Source: CAIKZY01 sp044374195 (GTDB lineage: Bacteria; Actinomycetota; Actinomycetes; S36-B12). From it: a stretch of DNA of 64,000 bases. Below the pieces are notes generated by a model, which saw only the letters and a program-made list of their open reading frames with translations, did not search any database and had not been told where the DNA came from. Shown piece by piece: positions 39,918 to 50,628 of the stretch; positions within the stretch are counted from its first letter, which is position 1; each line of letters opens with the position of its first letter. Location: the NCBI GenBank assembly GCA_044374195.1, contig JBILOY010000004.1, positions 67,206 to 131,205 of the forward strand. The letters run 5' to 3'. The position numbers were made by a program, and so were the translations under genes.

Positions 39918-42437
39918 ATGAGCGAGCACCCGAATTCCGACAGCGCCCAGGCCGAGGCCGGCGGCTACGCACCTTCCGTCGAAGACGGGGGATACAGCGT
40001 CGTGGAGATCCAGGAGCGCTGGCTTCCGGTCTGGGACGAACTCGCGCCTTTCCGCTCCGGCCGTGCCGATGACCCGCGCCCGAAGAAGTACGTCCTCGAC
40101 ATGTTTCCCTACCCCTCCGGCGATCTGCACATGGGTCATGCTGAGGCCTACGCCCTGGGCGATGTCATCGCCCGCTACTGGGTGCAGAAGGGGTTCAACG
40201 TCATGCATCCCATCGGCTGGGATGCCTTCGGCCTGCCCGCGGAGAATGCTGCGATCAAGCGCAGCGCCGACCCTGTCGAGTGGACCTACGAGAACATCGC
40301 GCAGCAGAAGGCGTCGATGCGCCGATATGCCTGCTCATTCGACTGGGATCGCGTGTTCAACACCTGCGACCCCGAGTACTACAAGTGGAATCAGTGGTTC
40401 TTCCTCCAGATGTTCAAGCGTGGCCTGGCCTACCGCAAGGACAGCGCAGTCAACTGGTGCCCGACCTGCCAGACCGTGCTCGCCAATGAGCAGGTCGTCG
40501 GAGGTCTCTGTGAGCGTTGCGACTCCACCGTCACCAAGAAGAAGCTGAACCAGTGGTACCTGCGCATCACTGACTACGCCGACCGCTTGCTCGATGACAT
40601 GCAGCAGCTCGAGGGTGGCTGGCCCGAGAAGGTCCTGCTGATGCAGAAGAACTGGATCGGAAAGTCAGTCGGCGCTGAGGTCAAGTTCGAGATCAGCGGC
40701 CGCGATGAGCCGGTCACCGTCTACACGACCAGGCCCGACACTCTGTACGGAGCGACATTCTTCGTCGTCGCCGCTGACTCCGAACTCGCCGCGGAGCTCG
40801 CCGCGGGCACCGAAGCCGAAGCAGAGTTCGCCGCGTACCTCGAGACCGTCAAGCAGGTCTCGGAGATGGATCGTCTCGACTCCTCGCGGGCCAAGAGCGG
40901 CGTCTTCTTGCAGCGTTACGCCACGAACCCGGTCAATGGCGAGCTGATCCCGGTCTGGGCATCTGACTACGTGCTTGCCGACTACGGCACCGGCGCGATC
41001 ATGGCCGTGCCCGCACATGACCAGCGCGATCTCGACTTCGCACGCGCCTTCGATCTGCCGGTGCGTGTCGTGGTCGATGCAGGCGAGGATCCCGCGGTGA
41101 CCGGCGTCGCCACCGCTGACGATGGCCCGCACGTGAACTCCGGCCCGCTCGACGGCTTGGGCAAGCGCGAGGCGATCGATGCAATCCTCGGCATCCTGCT
41201 CGAGCGCGGCACCGGCACGCCGGCCACCAACTACCGCCTGCGCGACTGGCTGATATCGCGTCAGCGTTACTGGGGCACGCCGATTCCGATCATTCACTGC
41301 GAGTCCTGCGGTGAAGTGCCGGTTCCCGAGGATCAACTACCGATCGTGCTGCCCTCGGCTGATGGACTCGACCTCAAGCCCAAGGGAACCTCGCCTCTGG
41401 GTGCCGCAACCGAGTGGGCGTCGGTGCCGTGCCCGAACTGCGGTGCCCCCTCGATTCGCGATACCGACACGATGGATACCTTCGTCGACTCGTCCTGGTA
41501 CTACCTGCGCTATATCGATCCCACTGATGACACCCAGGCCTTTAGCCCGAAGCTCGCTGCCGAGTGGCTGCCGGTCGATCAGTACGTCGGTGGCGTCACC
41601 CACGCGATCTTGCACCTGCTCTACAGCCGTTTCTTCACCAAGGTGCTGCACGATATGGGTTTGCTCGATTTCACCGAGCCCTTCACCCGACTGCTGAACC
41701 AGGGCATGGTCGTTATGGACGGCTCGGCGATGAGCAAGTCACGCGGCAATATCGTGCGGTTGTCCGATGAGCTCGCCGTGCACGGCGTCGACGCGATCCG
41801 CTTGACCATGGTGTTCGCCGGTCCGCCGGAGGATGACGTCGACTGGGCCGATGTCTCGCCGTCAGGCTCAAAGAAGTTCCTCGCTCGCGCCTGGCGACTG
41901 TCCGGCGACGTTACCAGCGAGCCGGGCATTGATCCGTCCACCGGTGATCTCGCTTTGCGCAAGATCACCCACAAGGCGCTTCACGACGCCGAGCTGGCCA
42001 TCGAGAGCTTCCGCTTCAACGTGGCGGTCGCCAAGGCGATGGAACTCGTCAATGCCACGCGCAAGGTGATCGACACCGGTGCCGGGCCCGCTGATCCTGC
42101 TGTTCGCGAAGCCGTCGAGGCCGTCGCCATCATCTTGTCCCTCGTGGCTCCGTATACCGCTGAGGACATGTGGGCACGTTTGGGCCATCAGCCGTGCGTG
42201 GCGCTCGCCGGCTGGCCGATCGTCGATCCCGCACTGCTTGTCGAGGATTCCGTCACGTGCGTTGTGCAGATTCAGGGCAAGGTGCGCGATCGCCTCGACG
42301 TATCACCTGACATCAGCGAGGCAGATCTTCGGCAGCAGGCCCTCGCCCTGCCGGGCGTCGTGGCTGCACTCGAGGGTCGCAGCATCAAGACCGTCATTGT
42401 CCGTGTGCCCAAGCTCGTGAATATCGTCCCGGAGTAA
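39918..42437 (+). CDS. leuS: Leucyl-tRNA synthetase
   Basis: 839 residues, full length. The HIGH region is FPYPSGDLHMGHAEAY, the KMSKS loop is DGSAMSKSRGN, and a CP1 editing domain lies between (residues ~250-430, with VYTTRPDTLYGATFFVVA). The catalytic WDAFGLPAENAAI and the late anticodon-binding helices are present. The four Cys in WCPTCQ and CERC suggest the zinc insert. Promoter box just upstream; degV follows 4 nt after the stop. Confidence 0.97.
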   Translation: MSEHPNSDSAQAEAGGYAPSVEDGGYSVVEIQERWLPVWDELAPFRSGRADDPRPKKYVLDMFPYPSGDLHMGHAEAYALGDVIARYWVQKGFNVMHPIGWDAFGLPAENAAIKRSADPVEWTYENIAQQKASMRRYACSFDWDRVFNTCDPEYYKWNQWFFLQMFKRGLAYRKDSAVNWCPTCQTVLANEQVVGGLCERCDSTVTKKKLNQWYLRITDYADRLLDDMQQLEGGWPEKVLLMQKNWIGKSVGAEVKFEISGRDEPVTVYTTRPDTLYGATFFVVAADSELAAELAAGTEAEAEFAAYLETVKQVSEMDRLDSSRAKSGVFLQRYATNPVNGELIPVWASDYVLADYGTGAIMAVPAHDQRDLDFARAFDLPVRVVVDAGEDPAVTGVATADDGPHVNSGPLDGLGKREAIDAILGILLERGTGTPATNYRLRDWLISRQRYWGTPIPIIHCESCGEVPVPEDQLPIVLPSADGLDLKPKGTSPLGAATEWASVPCPNCGAPSIRDTDTMDTFVDSSWYYLRYIDPTDDTQAFSPKLAAEWLPVDQYVGGVTHAILHLLYSRFFTKVLHDMGLLDFTEPFTRLLNQGMVVMDGSAMSKSRGNIVRLSDELAVHGVDAIRLTMVFAGPPEDDVDWADVSPSGSKKFLARAWRLSGDVTSEPGIDPSTGDLALRKITHKALHDAELAIESFRFNVAVAKAMELVNATRKVIDTGAGPADPAVREAVEAVAIILSLVAPYTAEDMWARLGHQPCVALAGWPIVDPALLVEDSVTCVVQIQGKVRDRLDVSPDISEADLRQQALALPGVVAALEGRSIKTVIVRVPKLVNIVPE

Positions 42438-42441
42438 CTGC

Positions 42442-43293
42442 GTGAGTGCGCGGGTTGCGGTGGTGACCGACTCAACCTCGTACCTACCTCGGGGCTGGGC
42501 CGCTGATCTCGGCATCACCGTTGTACCCGTGCAGGTGATCGTCAACGGACAGCCACTCGATGAGACCGACGATGACCAGGCGCAGCAAGTGTCCAGCGCA
42601 CTCACCGGATTGCAGCCGGTCTCTACTTCGCGTCCGTCACCGGAGCGATTCCTGCAGGCATTCCGGTCCGCACAGGCCGCTGGCGCGACCGAGATCGTGG
42701 TAGCGACCTTGTCGTCGGCCATGTCGGCGACCTATGAGTCAGCCCTGCTCGCCGCGCGAGACTCCGCGATCGCGGTGACTGTGATCGACAGTGGCACGAT
42801 CGCGATGGGGTTGGGATTTGCCGTCAGTCGTGGCGCTGAGGCTGCTCGACAAGGTGCAGATTCTGCGACCGTCGCTCAGATCATCGAGCAGTCCGCGAGT
42901 TCTGCCTCCGTCTTGTTCTACGTCGACACCCTCGAATACCTGCGTCGTGGCGGCCGAGTGAGCTCAGCCAAAGCGGCCATGGGTCAGGCGCTCCACATCA
43001 AGCCGATCCTGCACGTCGAGCATGGTCGCGTGGAGCCGCTGGAGAAGCTACGCACCGCAGGTAAGGCTCTGGCACGTCTGGCGGAACTCGCCAAGTCTGC
43101 TGCGAGTGAGCGCCCTTGCGATATCGCCGTCCAGCATCTGGGTGCGCCCGATCGGGCGCGAGTACTTGCTGAGCAGTTGCGAGTCGAGTGCGCGAACTCC
43201 ACGGTGATCGAATGCCCAGTCGGCGGAGTCGTGGGGGCGCACGTGGGGCCGGGCATGGTCGCGGTCGTGGTCTCGCCTCGGGTGAGTGCGTGA
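42442..43293 (+). CDS. DegV-family fatty-acid-binding protein
   Basis: 283 residues. It opens VAVVTDSTSYLPRGWAADLGITVVPVQV, the DegV signature with the Ser/Thr that coordinates the fatty-acid carboxyl. The later FYVDTLEYLRRGGRVSSAKAAMGQALHIKPIL is equally diagnostic. Family members bind exogenous or recycled fatty acids for kinase systems. The GTG start follows GGAG in the leuS end. Its final codons (RVSA) supply the direct repeat found again at 44124. Confidence 0.93.
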   Translation: MSARVAVVTDSTSYLPRGWAADLGITVVPVQVIVNGQPLDETDDDQAQQVSSALTGLQPVSTSRPSPERFLQAFRSAQAAGATEIVVATLSSAMSATYESALLAARDSAIAVTVIDSGTIAMGLGFAVSRGAEAARQGADSATVAQIIEQSASSASVLFYVDTLEYLRRGGRVSSAKAAMGQALHIKPILHVEHGRVEPLEKLRTAGKALARLAELAKSAASERPCDIAVQHLGAPDRARVLAEQLRVECANSTVIECPVGGVVGAHVGPGMVAVVVSPRVSA

Positions 43294-43294
43294 G
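43282..43294 (+). repeat. Left copy of a 13-bp direct repeat flanking the accessory block
   Basis: GTGAGTGCGTGAG spans the degV stop codon; the identical sequence recurs at 44124-44136. The block between them holds the 43327 gene and its hairpin. Confidence 0.8.
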
Positions 43295-43326
43295 TCATAC
43301 TGACCGCAACAGGATCGGGGACAGAA

Positions 43327-43953
43327 GTGACCGAGTACAAGCCGGGCGACGTCGTCAATGGCCACGTGTTTACAGGCACCGAGTGGGTGCCTCTGAACGT
43401 CGTGGACCAGCCACCGCCACCGCCGGGCGCGGCGAACCCGTACGCGGGAATGACGTGGGACGGCAAGCGCTGGGTGGCTCCGGTCAACGGCGTTGTCCCA
43501 GTCGCGGTACCCCGCACCTTCTGGCAGCGAAACGGGACGGGACTCATCGTCGTCCTCGTGATCTTGGTCCTGGGGTTCGTGTTTTTCAGCAGCCAGGGTG
43601 CGTTCAGCTCCTCCGGCTCTGTTAGCGGTACTTCTGGGGGCGGGACCAACGCCGGTATCAGCGGTGGCGGTGCGGCAGTCGACACCCGTCGCGTGATTAC
43701 GAAGTCTGGTCCGGGCAAGGAAGTCACCGGGAAGTTCACGCTTGAGGGTGACTACTCCATCGCGTGGACGACGGGCGGTGACTGCACGTACTACGGGGAC
43801 CTCGAGCCGGGGAACAACAGCATCTTCCAAGCCGACACGGCGTTGTCAGGCAGGAACAACATCTACGGCCTGTCGGCCGGCACCTACTGGATCGACGTGA
43901 ACACATTCGCGCCGCCCGAGTGCCCTTGGACCGTCACGCTCACCCCTCAGTAG
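43327..43953 (+). CDS. Unknown single-pass exported protein with two WDG-like modules
   Basis: 208 residues. The cytoplasmic N-terminus holds two short modules, GHVFTGTEWVPL and MTWDGKRWVAP, like the Trp-Asp-Gly motifs that precede the membrane helix in many actinobacterial proteins. A Pro run and one membrane helix (about 72-93) follow, then a Gly/Ser linker and a ~90-residue outer domain with two Cys (GGDCTYYGDL and PPECPWTVTL), probably a disulfide-closed beta sandwich. GTG after CAGAAG. It interrupts the core order degV-comEA and is flanked by direct repeats. Function unknown. Confidence 0.7.
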   Translation: MTEYKPGDVVNGHVFTGTEWVPLNVVDQPPPPPGAANPYAGMTWDGKRWVAPVNGVVPVAVPRTFWQRNGTGLIVVLVILVLGFVFFSSQGAFSSSGSVSGTSGGGTNAGISGGGAAVDTRRVITKSGPGKEVTGKFTLEGDYSIAWTTGGDCTYYGDLEPGNNSIFQADTALSGRNNIYGLSAGTYWIDVNTFAPPECPWTVTLTPQ

Positions 43954-43956
43954 TTC

Positions 43957-44009
43957 CGCACACGTCGAGGCCCCTCCGTGTCCTCCAGGACGGTGGGGCC
44001 TCGTGTGCG
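43957..44009 (+). terminator. Long hairpin after the 43327 gene
   Basis: CGCACA/TGTGCG and CGAGGCCCC/GGGGCCTCG form a long stem (one 3-nt bulge on the left) with a small GTCC/GGAC hairpin at the apex. The stop codon is just upstream. No T run follows, so it may act as a terminator without a U tract or as an mRNA 3' stabiliser. Confidence 0.6.
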
Positions 44010-44123
44010 TTGGGAAGTCTCAAGACACAACCACCAACGGGGCCTTGGCTGAAGCCGACCCCCGACGCCACCCCTGACTTCGGATCGGCTGCGGACAGAG
44101 TGACTTATCGGGTGAGAGCCCGA

Positions 44124-44136
44124 GTGAGTGCGTGAG
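44124..44136 (+). repeat. Right copy of the 13-bp direct repeat (relic of the degV end)
   Basis: GTGAGTGCGTGAG, preceded by CCGA (versus TCGG at the left copy), repeats the degV terminus with its stop codon. It may mark where the original degV 3' end joined the comEA upstream sequence. Confidence 0.7.
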
Positions 44137-44243
44137 CACCTCGCTGATGTGGTGGCTCACCGCTGCACTGCTGTAGCTCGTCCACACCCCGCCGCGGCAT
44201 CCACAGGTCCGCCCGCGACATGTCCTCAGCGCTGCACAGTTCC

Positions 44244-44249
44244 TAGCGT
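44244..44249 (+). promoter_or_regulatory. -10 box of a leaderless promoter (comEA)
   Basis: TAGCGT, six bases, then GTG 44256. No useful ribosome site. comEC and possibly holA would follow on the same transcript. Confidence 0.5.
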
Positions 44250-44255
44250 GAGCAG

Positions 44256-44951
44256 GTGAGATTCGGACGCACACAGACCCAGTCGGTGCAGACTGATGTC
44301 GAGGAACGCCTTCGGCGCCTTGCCGCCGGCTGGGCACCTACGCCGGCAATACCGATTGACGTTCAACCCCCTCTGACACCTGTTGCACCGTTGCGAGCTG
44401 AGCATTGGAGCCGCAGATCATGGCGGGCCTTCGTGGTGCTGCTTGGCACGATCGCTCTCGTCGGCGGCTGGCTGTGGTGGCAGGGGCAACCGCGCGAGGT
44501 CACCGCAATCTCGGGTGGCTCCGCGGAGTCGGGGATCATGCAGACCTCCGTAAACGGGCAAGTCATCGTGCACGTGGCCGGAGCCGTGCGAAAGCCCGGA
44601 CTCGTGACCTTGCCCGCAGGCTCTCGGGTTGCCGAGGCGATCGACAAGGCGGGGGGCGCAAAGTCGGCGCGCTATCTCGAGAGCGTCAATCTCGCGCGAG
44701 TACTCGTCGATGGGGAGCAAATCCTGCTCGGGCAGGCGGCGGGCGCGAATTCCGCAGGCGGGAAACTGAGCCTGAGCACTGCCTCGGCTGCCGAACTAGA
44801 GACGCTGCCCGGAGTTGGGCCGGTACTCGCACAACGCATCGCGCAATGGCGCACCGATCAAGGGCCATTTCGCAGTGTCGACGAACTGAACGAGGTGTCA
44901 GGGGTCGGTGACTCACTCATGGAGCAGATCCGACCGCTGGTTGTTCCTTAA
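44256..44951 (+). CDS. comEA: ComEA-type DNA-binding competence protein
   Basis: 231 residues. A cytoplasmic start and one membrane helix (about residues 60-76) precede an SLBB domain (VIVHVAGAVRKPGLVTLPAGSRV) and a C-terminal helix-hairpin-helix pair (LSTASAAELETLPGVGPVLAQRIAQWR and VDELNEVSGVGDSLMEQIRP). It captures incoming DNA at the cell surface in natural transformation. comEC overlaps its stop (TAATG). Confidence 0.93.
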   Translation: MRFGRTQTQSVQTDVEERLRRLAAGWAPTPAIPIDVQPPLTPVAPLRAEHWSRRSWRAFVVLLGTIALVGGWLWWQGQPREVTAISGGSAESGIMQTSVNGQVIVHVAGAVRKPGLVTLPAGSRVAEAIDKAGGAKSARYLESVNLARVLVDGEQILLGQAAGANSAGGKLSLSTASAAELETLPGVGPVLAQRIAQWRTDQGPFRSVDELNEVSGVGDSLMEQIRPLVVP

Positions 44952-47287
44952 TGGATGCGCGGCTTCTCGCACCTGCCGGAGCCGCATGGGCGAGTGCTGC
45001 CGCCGCACTTGTGGTCTGCTCCACCTGGTCGGGGATCACGCTTGCCGCGATCGTCATCGCACTGCTGTGCGCCGCAGCAGTCCTCTCGTTAAGTCGGGGA
45101 TTCACTGTGCGCGTGATCGTGCTGGCCTGTGCGTTCGGCATACTCCTCGGCGCCGTGCACGTGCATGCACGTCAGGTAGAGCCGCTCGAGGACTGGGTCA
45201 ATGCGCGCGCGACTGTCGACGCGATCGCCCAGGTGACCGGAGATCCGATCCAGCGCACCATCCCCCATGCTCCCGTGTGGTTGTCTCAGTCGTCGAAGAG
45301 CATCGCAGTGAACGTCACGCAACTCACCAAGCGCGACTTCAGCGTCACTCTCGCCGCCCCGATGGAACTTCGCCTTGATGCATCGCTGCAGGCACCTGCG
45401 GTTGGCTCGCGAATTGGCGTGCGCATCCGACTCTCGCCTGCGCCGTGGAACAGAGATCTAGCCGCCTACGCGGATCAGGTCGGGGCCCTGCGTGTGCTCA
45501 CCCAGCCCGGACCGATCAACGCCGCCGCCAATGCGATGCGCGCTGGCCTGCGTGACTCCACGCAGGGGCTTAGCCCCGATTCGGCCGCGCTGATTACCGG
45601 ACTCTCGGTGGGCGATGTGTCGCAGCAGCCTCCCGAACTCAAGGAGGCGATGCGCGCATCCGGGCTATCCCATCTGACGGCAGTGTCCGGCGGGAATGTG
45701 GCCATCGTTATCGCAGCGGTGTTAGTCGTCACTTCGAGATTTCGTCTTCGACGTAAGTCCCGCGTCGTGATCGCTCTGGCAGCCTTGGTCTTCTTCGTCA
45801 TCTTGGTCAGGCCGCAACCTAGTGTCGTCCGCGCTGCGGTCATGTCATCACTTGTCATCGTGGGCATGTTGACGGGCGGCCGCCGGGCCGGCCCCGCGGT
45901 GCTGTGTGCCTCGGTGCTGATCCTGATCGGGCTTGAGCCCGGGCTGGCGGTGTCCTGGGGATTCGCGCTTTCCGTTGCGGCAACGGCGGGCCTGATCATC
46001 GTGTCTCCCCGGGTGCTGCGCTATCTCGAACGGGCACGACTGAGTCGGCGCTGGCCGCCGGCCCTGCGAGCGGCTGTGGCGATTGCCGCGTCCGCGCAAG
46101 TGGCCACGTTGCCGGTGCTGATCGCGATGGGTGCGGGGCTCGGGGCCCTGTCGATTCCGGCAAACCTTCTCGCCATGCCGGCTGTCGCTCCCATCACGAT
46201 CTTGGGCCTGCTCGCTGCGGTCGTGGCAACCTTCGCGATGCCACTTGCGCAATTGCTCACCCAGATTGCCGCACCTTTCTCCTGGTGGATTGCCCATGTC
46301 GCGACGACGACGAGCAGCCTGCCGTTCGCGAATCTCGGCTGGCCCTCGGGCCTCACGGGAGTCGGGCTGTTCGCGGCCGTGGCTATCGCCGCATGGTGGT
46401 GCCGTCGATGTGCGCGACGTCGCTGGCCGCGCGGAGTTCCGGCGCCGGTATCCGCAGCCGCGGTCGTCATGTGCTGCGTGCTGATTGCGACGCTCATAAT
46501 CGCGCCACCGGGCAGGCGCGGCTGGCCACCCGAAGGATGGCGAGTGGTGATGTGCGACGTGGGTCAAGGCGATGCCATCGTGCTCCATGACTCACTGGGC
46601 AGCATCGTTGTCGTGGATGTCGGACCGAGCCCGACCCTCGTGGACTCCTGTTTGTCCGACCTTGGGGTCGAGGCCATTGACACGGTGCTGCTCACCCACT
46701 TCCATGCCGATCACGTCACCGGATTGCCGGGCGTCCTGCGCGGCCGCTCTGTGCGCCAGGTATTAGTCACATCAGTCGAAGATCCCCCCGAGCAGGCCGA
46801 CTTCGTGCGACGCACTCTCGCCTCCGCCGGAATCTCGCCGACGGTGGCGCGTGTCGATGAGGTCAGTGCAGTAGGGGAGATCAGCTGGCGGGTGGTCTGG
46901 CCGCGTCGTCGGATCGATTCCGGCTCCGTGCCGAATAACTCGAGCGTGGTGCTGCACGTCATCGTCGACGAGGTGAGCGTGCTCCTGACCGGCGACATTG
47001 AGCCACCGGCGCAGGCGGCGATCATCAGTGCCGAGCCGAGTCTTCGGGTCGACGTCATGAAAGTCCCTCATCATGGCTCGCGGTATCAAGATCCTCGGTT
47101 GCCGCAATGGAGTGGTGCACGCCTGGCCCTGATCAGTGCGGGGGAGCGCAATACGTACGGCCATCCAGCGCAGGAGACGATCGGCGCGTGGCAGCAGGCA
47201 GGCGCGCTGGTGGCCCGTACTGACACCGGGGGAGACCTGGCCGTCGTGACGGAGCCCAGCCTTGGACTGGTCTCACGGGGAGGGTGA
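44951..47287 (+). CDS. comEC: ComEC/Rec2 competence DNA channel
   Basis: 778 residues. Several N-terminal helices and an OB-like domain precede the competence membrane domain (SGLSHLTAVSGGNVAIVIAAV is diagnostic). A C-terminal metallo-beta-lactamase-like domain has VMCDVGQGDAIVL and TVLLTHFHADHVTGLPG with the HxHxDH ligands, plus LLTGDIEPPAQ. It transports single-stranded DNA and probably degrades the other strand. Translationally coupled to comEA. Confidence 0.94.
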   Translation: MDARLLAPAGAAWASAAAALVVCSTWSGITLAAIVIALLCAAAVLSLSRGFTVRVIVLACAFGILLGAVHVHARQVEPLEDWVNARATVDAIAQVTGDPIQRTIPHAPVWLSQSSKSIAVNVTQLTKRDFSVTLAAPMELRLDASLQAPAVGSRIGVRIRLSPAPWNRDLAAYADQVGALRVLTQPGPINAAANAMRAGLRDSTQGLSPDSAALITGLSVGDVSQQPPELKEAMRASGLSHLTAVSGGNVAIVIAAVLVVTSRFRLRRKSRVVIALAALVFFVILVRPQPSVVRAAVMSSLVIVGMLTGGRRAGPAVLCASVLILIGLEPGLAVSWGFALSVAATAGLIIVSPRVLRYLERARLSRRWPPALRAAVAIAASAQVATLPVLIAMGAGLGALSIPANLLAMPAVAPITILGLLAAVVATFAMPLAQLLTQIAAPFSWWIAHVATTTSSLPFANLGWPSGLTGVGLFAAVAIAAWWCRRCARRRWPRGVPAPVSAAAVVMCCVLIATLIIAPPGRRGWPPEGWRVVMCDVGQGDAIVLHDSLGSIVVVDVGPSPTLVDSCLSDLGVEAIDTVLLTHFHADHVTGLPGVLRGRSVRQVLVTSVEDPPEQADFVRRTLASAGISPTVARVDEVSAVGEISWRVVWPRRRIDSGSVPNNSSVVLHVIVDEVSVLLTGDIEPPAQAAIISAEPSLRVDVMKVPHHGSRYQDPRLPQWSGARLALISAGERNTYGHPAQETIGAWQQAGALVARTDTGGDLAVVTEPSLGLVSRGG

Positions 47288-47321
47288 TCTGAGAACCCTG
47301 TCGTGGGATGATGGGGGTCCC

Positions 47322-48332
47322 ATGGCCAAGGCATCTGCGCAGCCCGCACGCGTCACCATCGCGATCGGCAACGAGCCGCTCTTCATCGAGCGCACTGTGC
47401 GTGCCATATCCAAGGTGGCGACCAAAGACGACCCCCAGGCCCAGCGCTTCGATATTCCGGCCGGTGATGACAATGGCGGCCTGGCCATCCGCGAGGCCTG
47501 CGCGCCTACCTTGTTCGGTGATACCTCGGTCGTGATCGTCGCCGGTATCGACTCGTGCAGCGATGAAGTCGATGCTGCCCTGCGCGAGGTCGTCACCGAC
47601 TTCCCCGACCACGTGTGGCTGATTGTTACTCACCCCGGCGGCGTCAAGGGCAAGAACCTGCTCGATGCGCTCAAGAAGGCCGGCGCCGAGCAGGTCGATT
47701 GCGTGACGCCAAAGAAGGGCAAGGACACCCTCGAGTTTCTCTCCCGGGAGTTCGCCTCGCATAAGCGCACGATTACCCGAGATGGCATGGATGCCCTCTA
47801 TGAGGCGCTCGGTAATGACCTGCGCATGCTCGCTTCCGCTGCTTCGCAACTGTCGAGTGATGTCGTGAACGAGCCGATCACGCGTGACGATGTCGCGGCC
47901 TATTTCGAAGGCGTGGCTGAGGTCAGTGGCTTTGCGATCGCCGATGCCGTGTGGGATCGCCGATCTGTCGATGCCCTGCGCATGTTGCGCCAGGCAATGC
48001 TGAACTCCGATTCCATCGCCGTTCCGACAGTCACCGCGATGGCGATGGGCCTGCGTCAGGTGGTGCGAGTAGCCGGCATGCCGCCTGGCGCCTCGGAGTT
48101 TGACATTGCCAAAGAAGCTGGCGTGCCGGCGTGGAAGGTGAAGACCTTGCGGCGGCAATGGTCAGGCTGGAGCGGCGATCAGCGCCGTCTGGCTGCTGCT
48201 GCTGTTGCATTGGCCGACGCGGATGGTGCGGCCAAGGGTGGCATTGAGCAGGGCAGCAGCCTTGACCCTGAGCAGAAACTGCTTGAACTCGAGCGCCTTG
48301 TGATGCTCACCTCGGCTCGAAAGTCCGGGTAG
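47322..48332 (+). CDS. holA: DNA polymerase III delta subunit
   Basis: 336 residues. The clamp-loader wrench subunit. The fold is divergent, but NEPLFIERTV at the start, WLIVTHPGGVKGKNLLDALKKAG and LSSDVVNEPITRDDVAAYFEGVAE (the SRC-like collar region) are typical, and the order comEC-holA-rpsT is standard. ATG 47322 is preferred to the earlier in-frame GTG because the normal N-terminus begins just after it. A bidirectional terminator follows. Confidence 0.9.
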   Translation: MAKASAQPARVTIAIGNEPLFIERTVRAISKVATKDDPQAQRFDIPAGDDNGGLAIREACAPTLFGDTSVVIVAGIDSCSDEVDAALREVVTDFPDHVWLIVTHPGGVKGKNLLDALKKAGAEQVDCVTPKKGKDTLEFLSREFASHKRTITRDGMDALYEALGNDLRMLASAASQLSSDVVNEPITRDDVAAYFEGVAEVSGFAIADAVWDRRSVDALRMLRQAMLNSDSIAVPTVTAMAMGLRQVVRVAGMPPGASEFDIAKEAGVPAWKVKTLRRQWSGWSGDQRRLAAAAVALADADGAAKGGIEQGSSLDPEQKLLELERLVMLTSARKSG

Positions 48333-48345
48333 TACTCCGACAAAG

Positions 48346-48375
48346 CGAAAGGCCCCTCCGAGGAGGGGCCTTTCG
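48346..48375. terminator. Bidirectional terminator between holA and rpsT
   Basis: A 14-bp perfect stem CGAAAGGCCCCTCC / GGAGGGGCCTTTCG with a 2-nt loop lies between the convergent genes. The A-rich and T-rich ends serve both strands. Confidence 0.9.
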
Positions 48376-48384
48376 AAGTAATTA

Positions 48385-48642
48385 CTAGAGAGACGAAGCC
48401 TGCTTCGAGATCGAAGACTTGCGGTTCGCTGCCTGGTTGGCGTGGATAACGCCCTTGCTCGCGGCCTTGTCGAGTGCACGAGTGGCATCGGCGGCGAGTG
48501 CCTTGGCATCGCTGCTGCCTGCTGCGGCGGCCTCGTGGAACTTGCGCACGGCGGTCTTGAGCGAGCTCTTGACCGACTTATTGCGAAGGCGTGCCTTCTC
48601 GTTGGTGAGAATGCGCTTCTTCTGCGACTTGATGTTTGCCAC
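48385..48642 (-). CDS. rpsT: 30S ribosomal protein S20
   Basis: 85 residues: ANIKSQKKRILTNEKARLRNKSVKS at the start, then a helical, Ala/Lys-rich body ending SSISKQASSL. GTG start, AAAGG ribosome site upstream. It binds 16S rRNA as a primary assembly protein. Its promoter and the leader of the divergent lepA share the upstream gap. Confidence 0.96.
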   Translation of the reverse strand: MANIKSQKKRILTNEKARLRNKSVKSSLKTAVRKFHEAAAAGSSDAKALAADATRALDKAASKGVIHANQAANRKSSISKQASSL

Positions 48643-48710
48643 GGAGCAACCTTTGTGTCTTCGGACTCGGGTGAGCCCTGGGTGGGAACTACCAGGTGTT
48701 ACGGCCTCTT

Positions 48711-48740
48711 AGATTAGCCGTAGGCTGGCCTCAGACCCAA
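48711..48740 (-). promoter_or_regulatory. rpsT: rpsT promoter
   Basis: On the minus strand TTGGGT (48740-48735), an 18-bp spacer and TAATCT (48716-48711). The leader would be about 60 nt before the rpsT GTG. Confidence 0.5.
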
Positions 48741-48752
48741 ATTGGCCCCCGT

Positions 48753-48768
48753 GGCCCCCTCGGGGGCC
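48753..48768 (+). promoter_or_regulatory. lepA: GC-rich hairpin in the lepA leader
   Basis: GGCCCCC-TC-GGGGGCC forms a tight hairpin followed by CCTTTCG, 18 nt before the lepA GTG. It could weaken transcription or translation (attenuator-like), since a TAGGCT -10 box lies upstream at 48721-48726. Evidence is structural only. Confidence 0.35.
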
Positions 48769-48786
48769 CCTTTCGTGAGGACATCC

Positions 48787-50625
<1,839 letters not shown>

Positions 50626-50628
50626 TTC

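Larger units (their letters stand above)
44010..44255 (+). other. Gene-free stretch between the accessory block and comEA
   Basis: Together with the hairpin this gap is about 300 bp. It holds no frame with a credible ribosome site. It contains the right copy of the 13-bp repeat (44124-44136) and, at its end, the comEA -10 box. A frame on the minus strand overlaps comEA and looks like a shadow. Confidence 0.6.

Noticed and set aside
43282..44136. Insertion sequence between the 13-bp repeats
   Set aside because: No transposase frame and no terminal inverted repeats were found, so it is described only as a bracketed accessory block.
44020..44337. Minus-strand frame overlapping the comEA start
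   Set aside because: No ribosome site and Arg/Cys-rich composition; it overlaps the comEA promoter and N-terminus.
47133..48158. Long minus-strand frame across comEC and holA
   Set aside because: Spans two real genes on the other strand and has no conserved motif.
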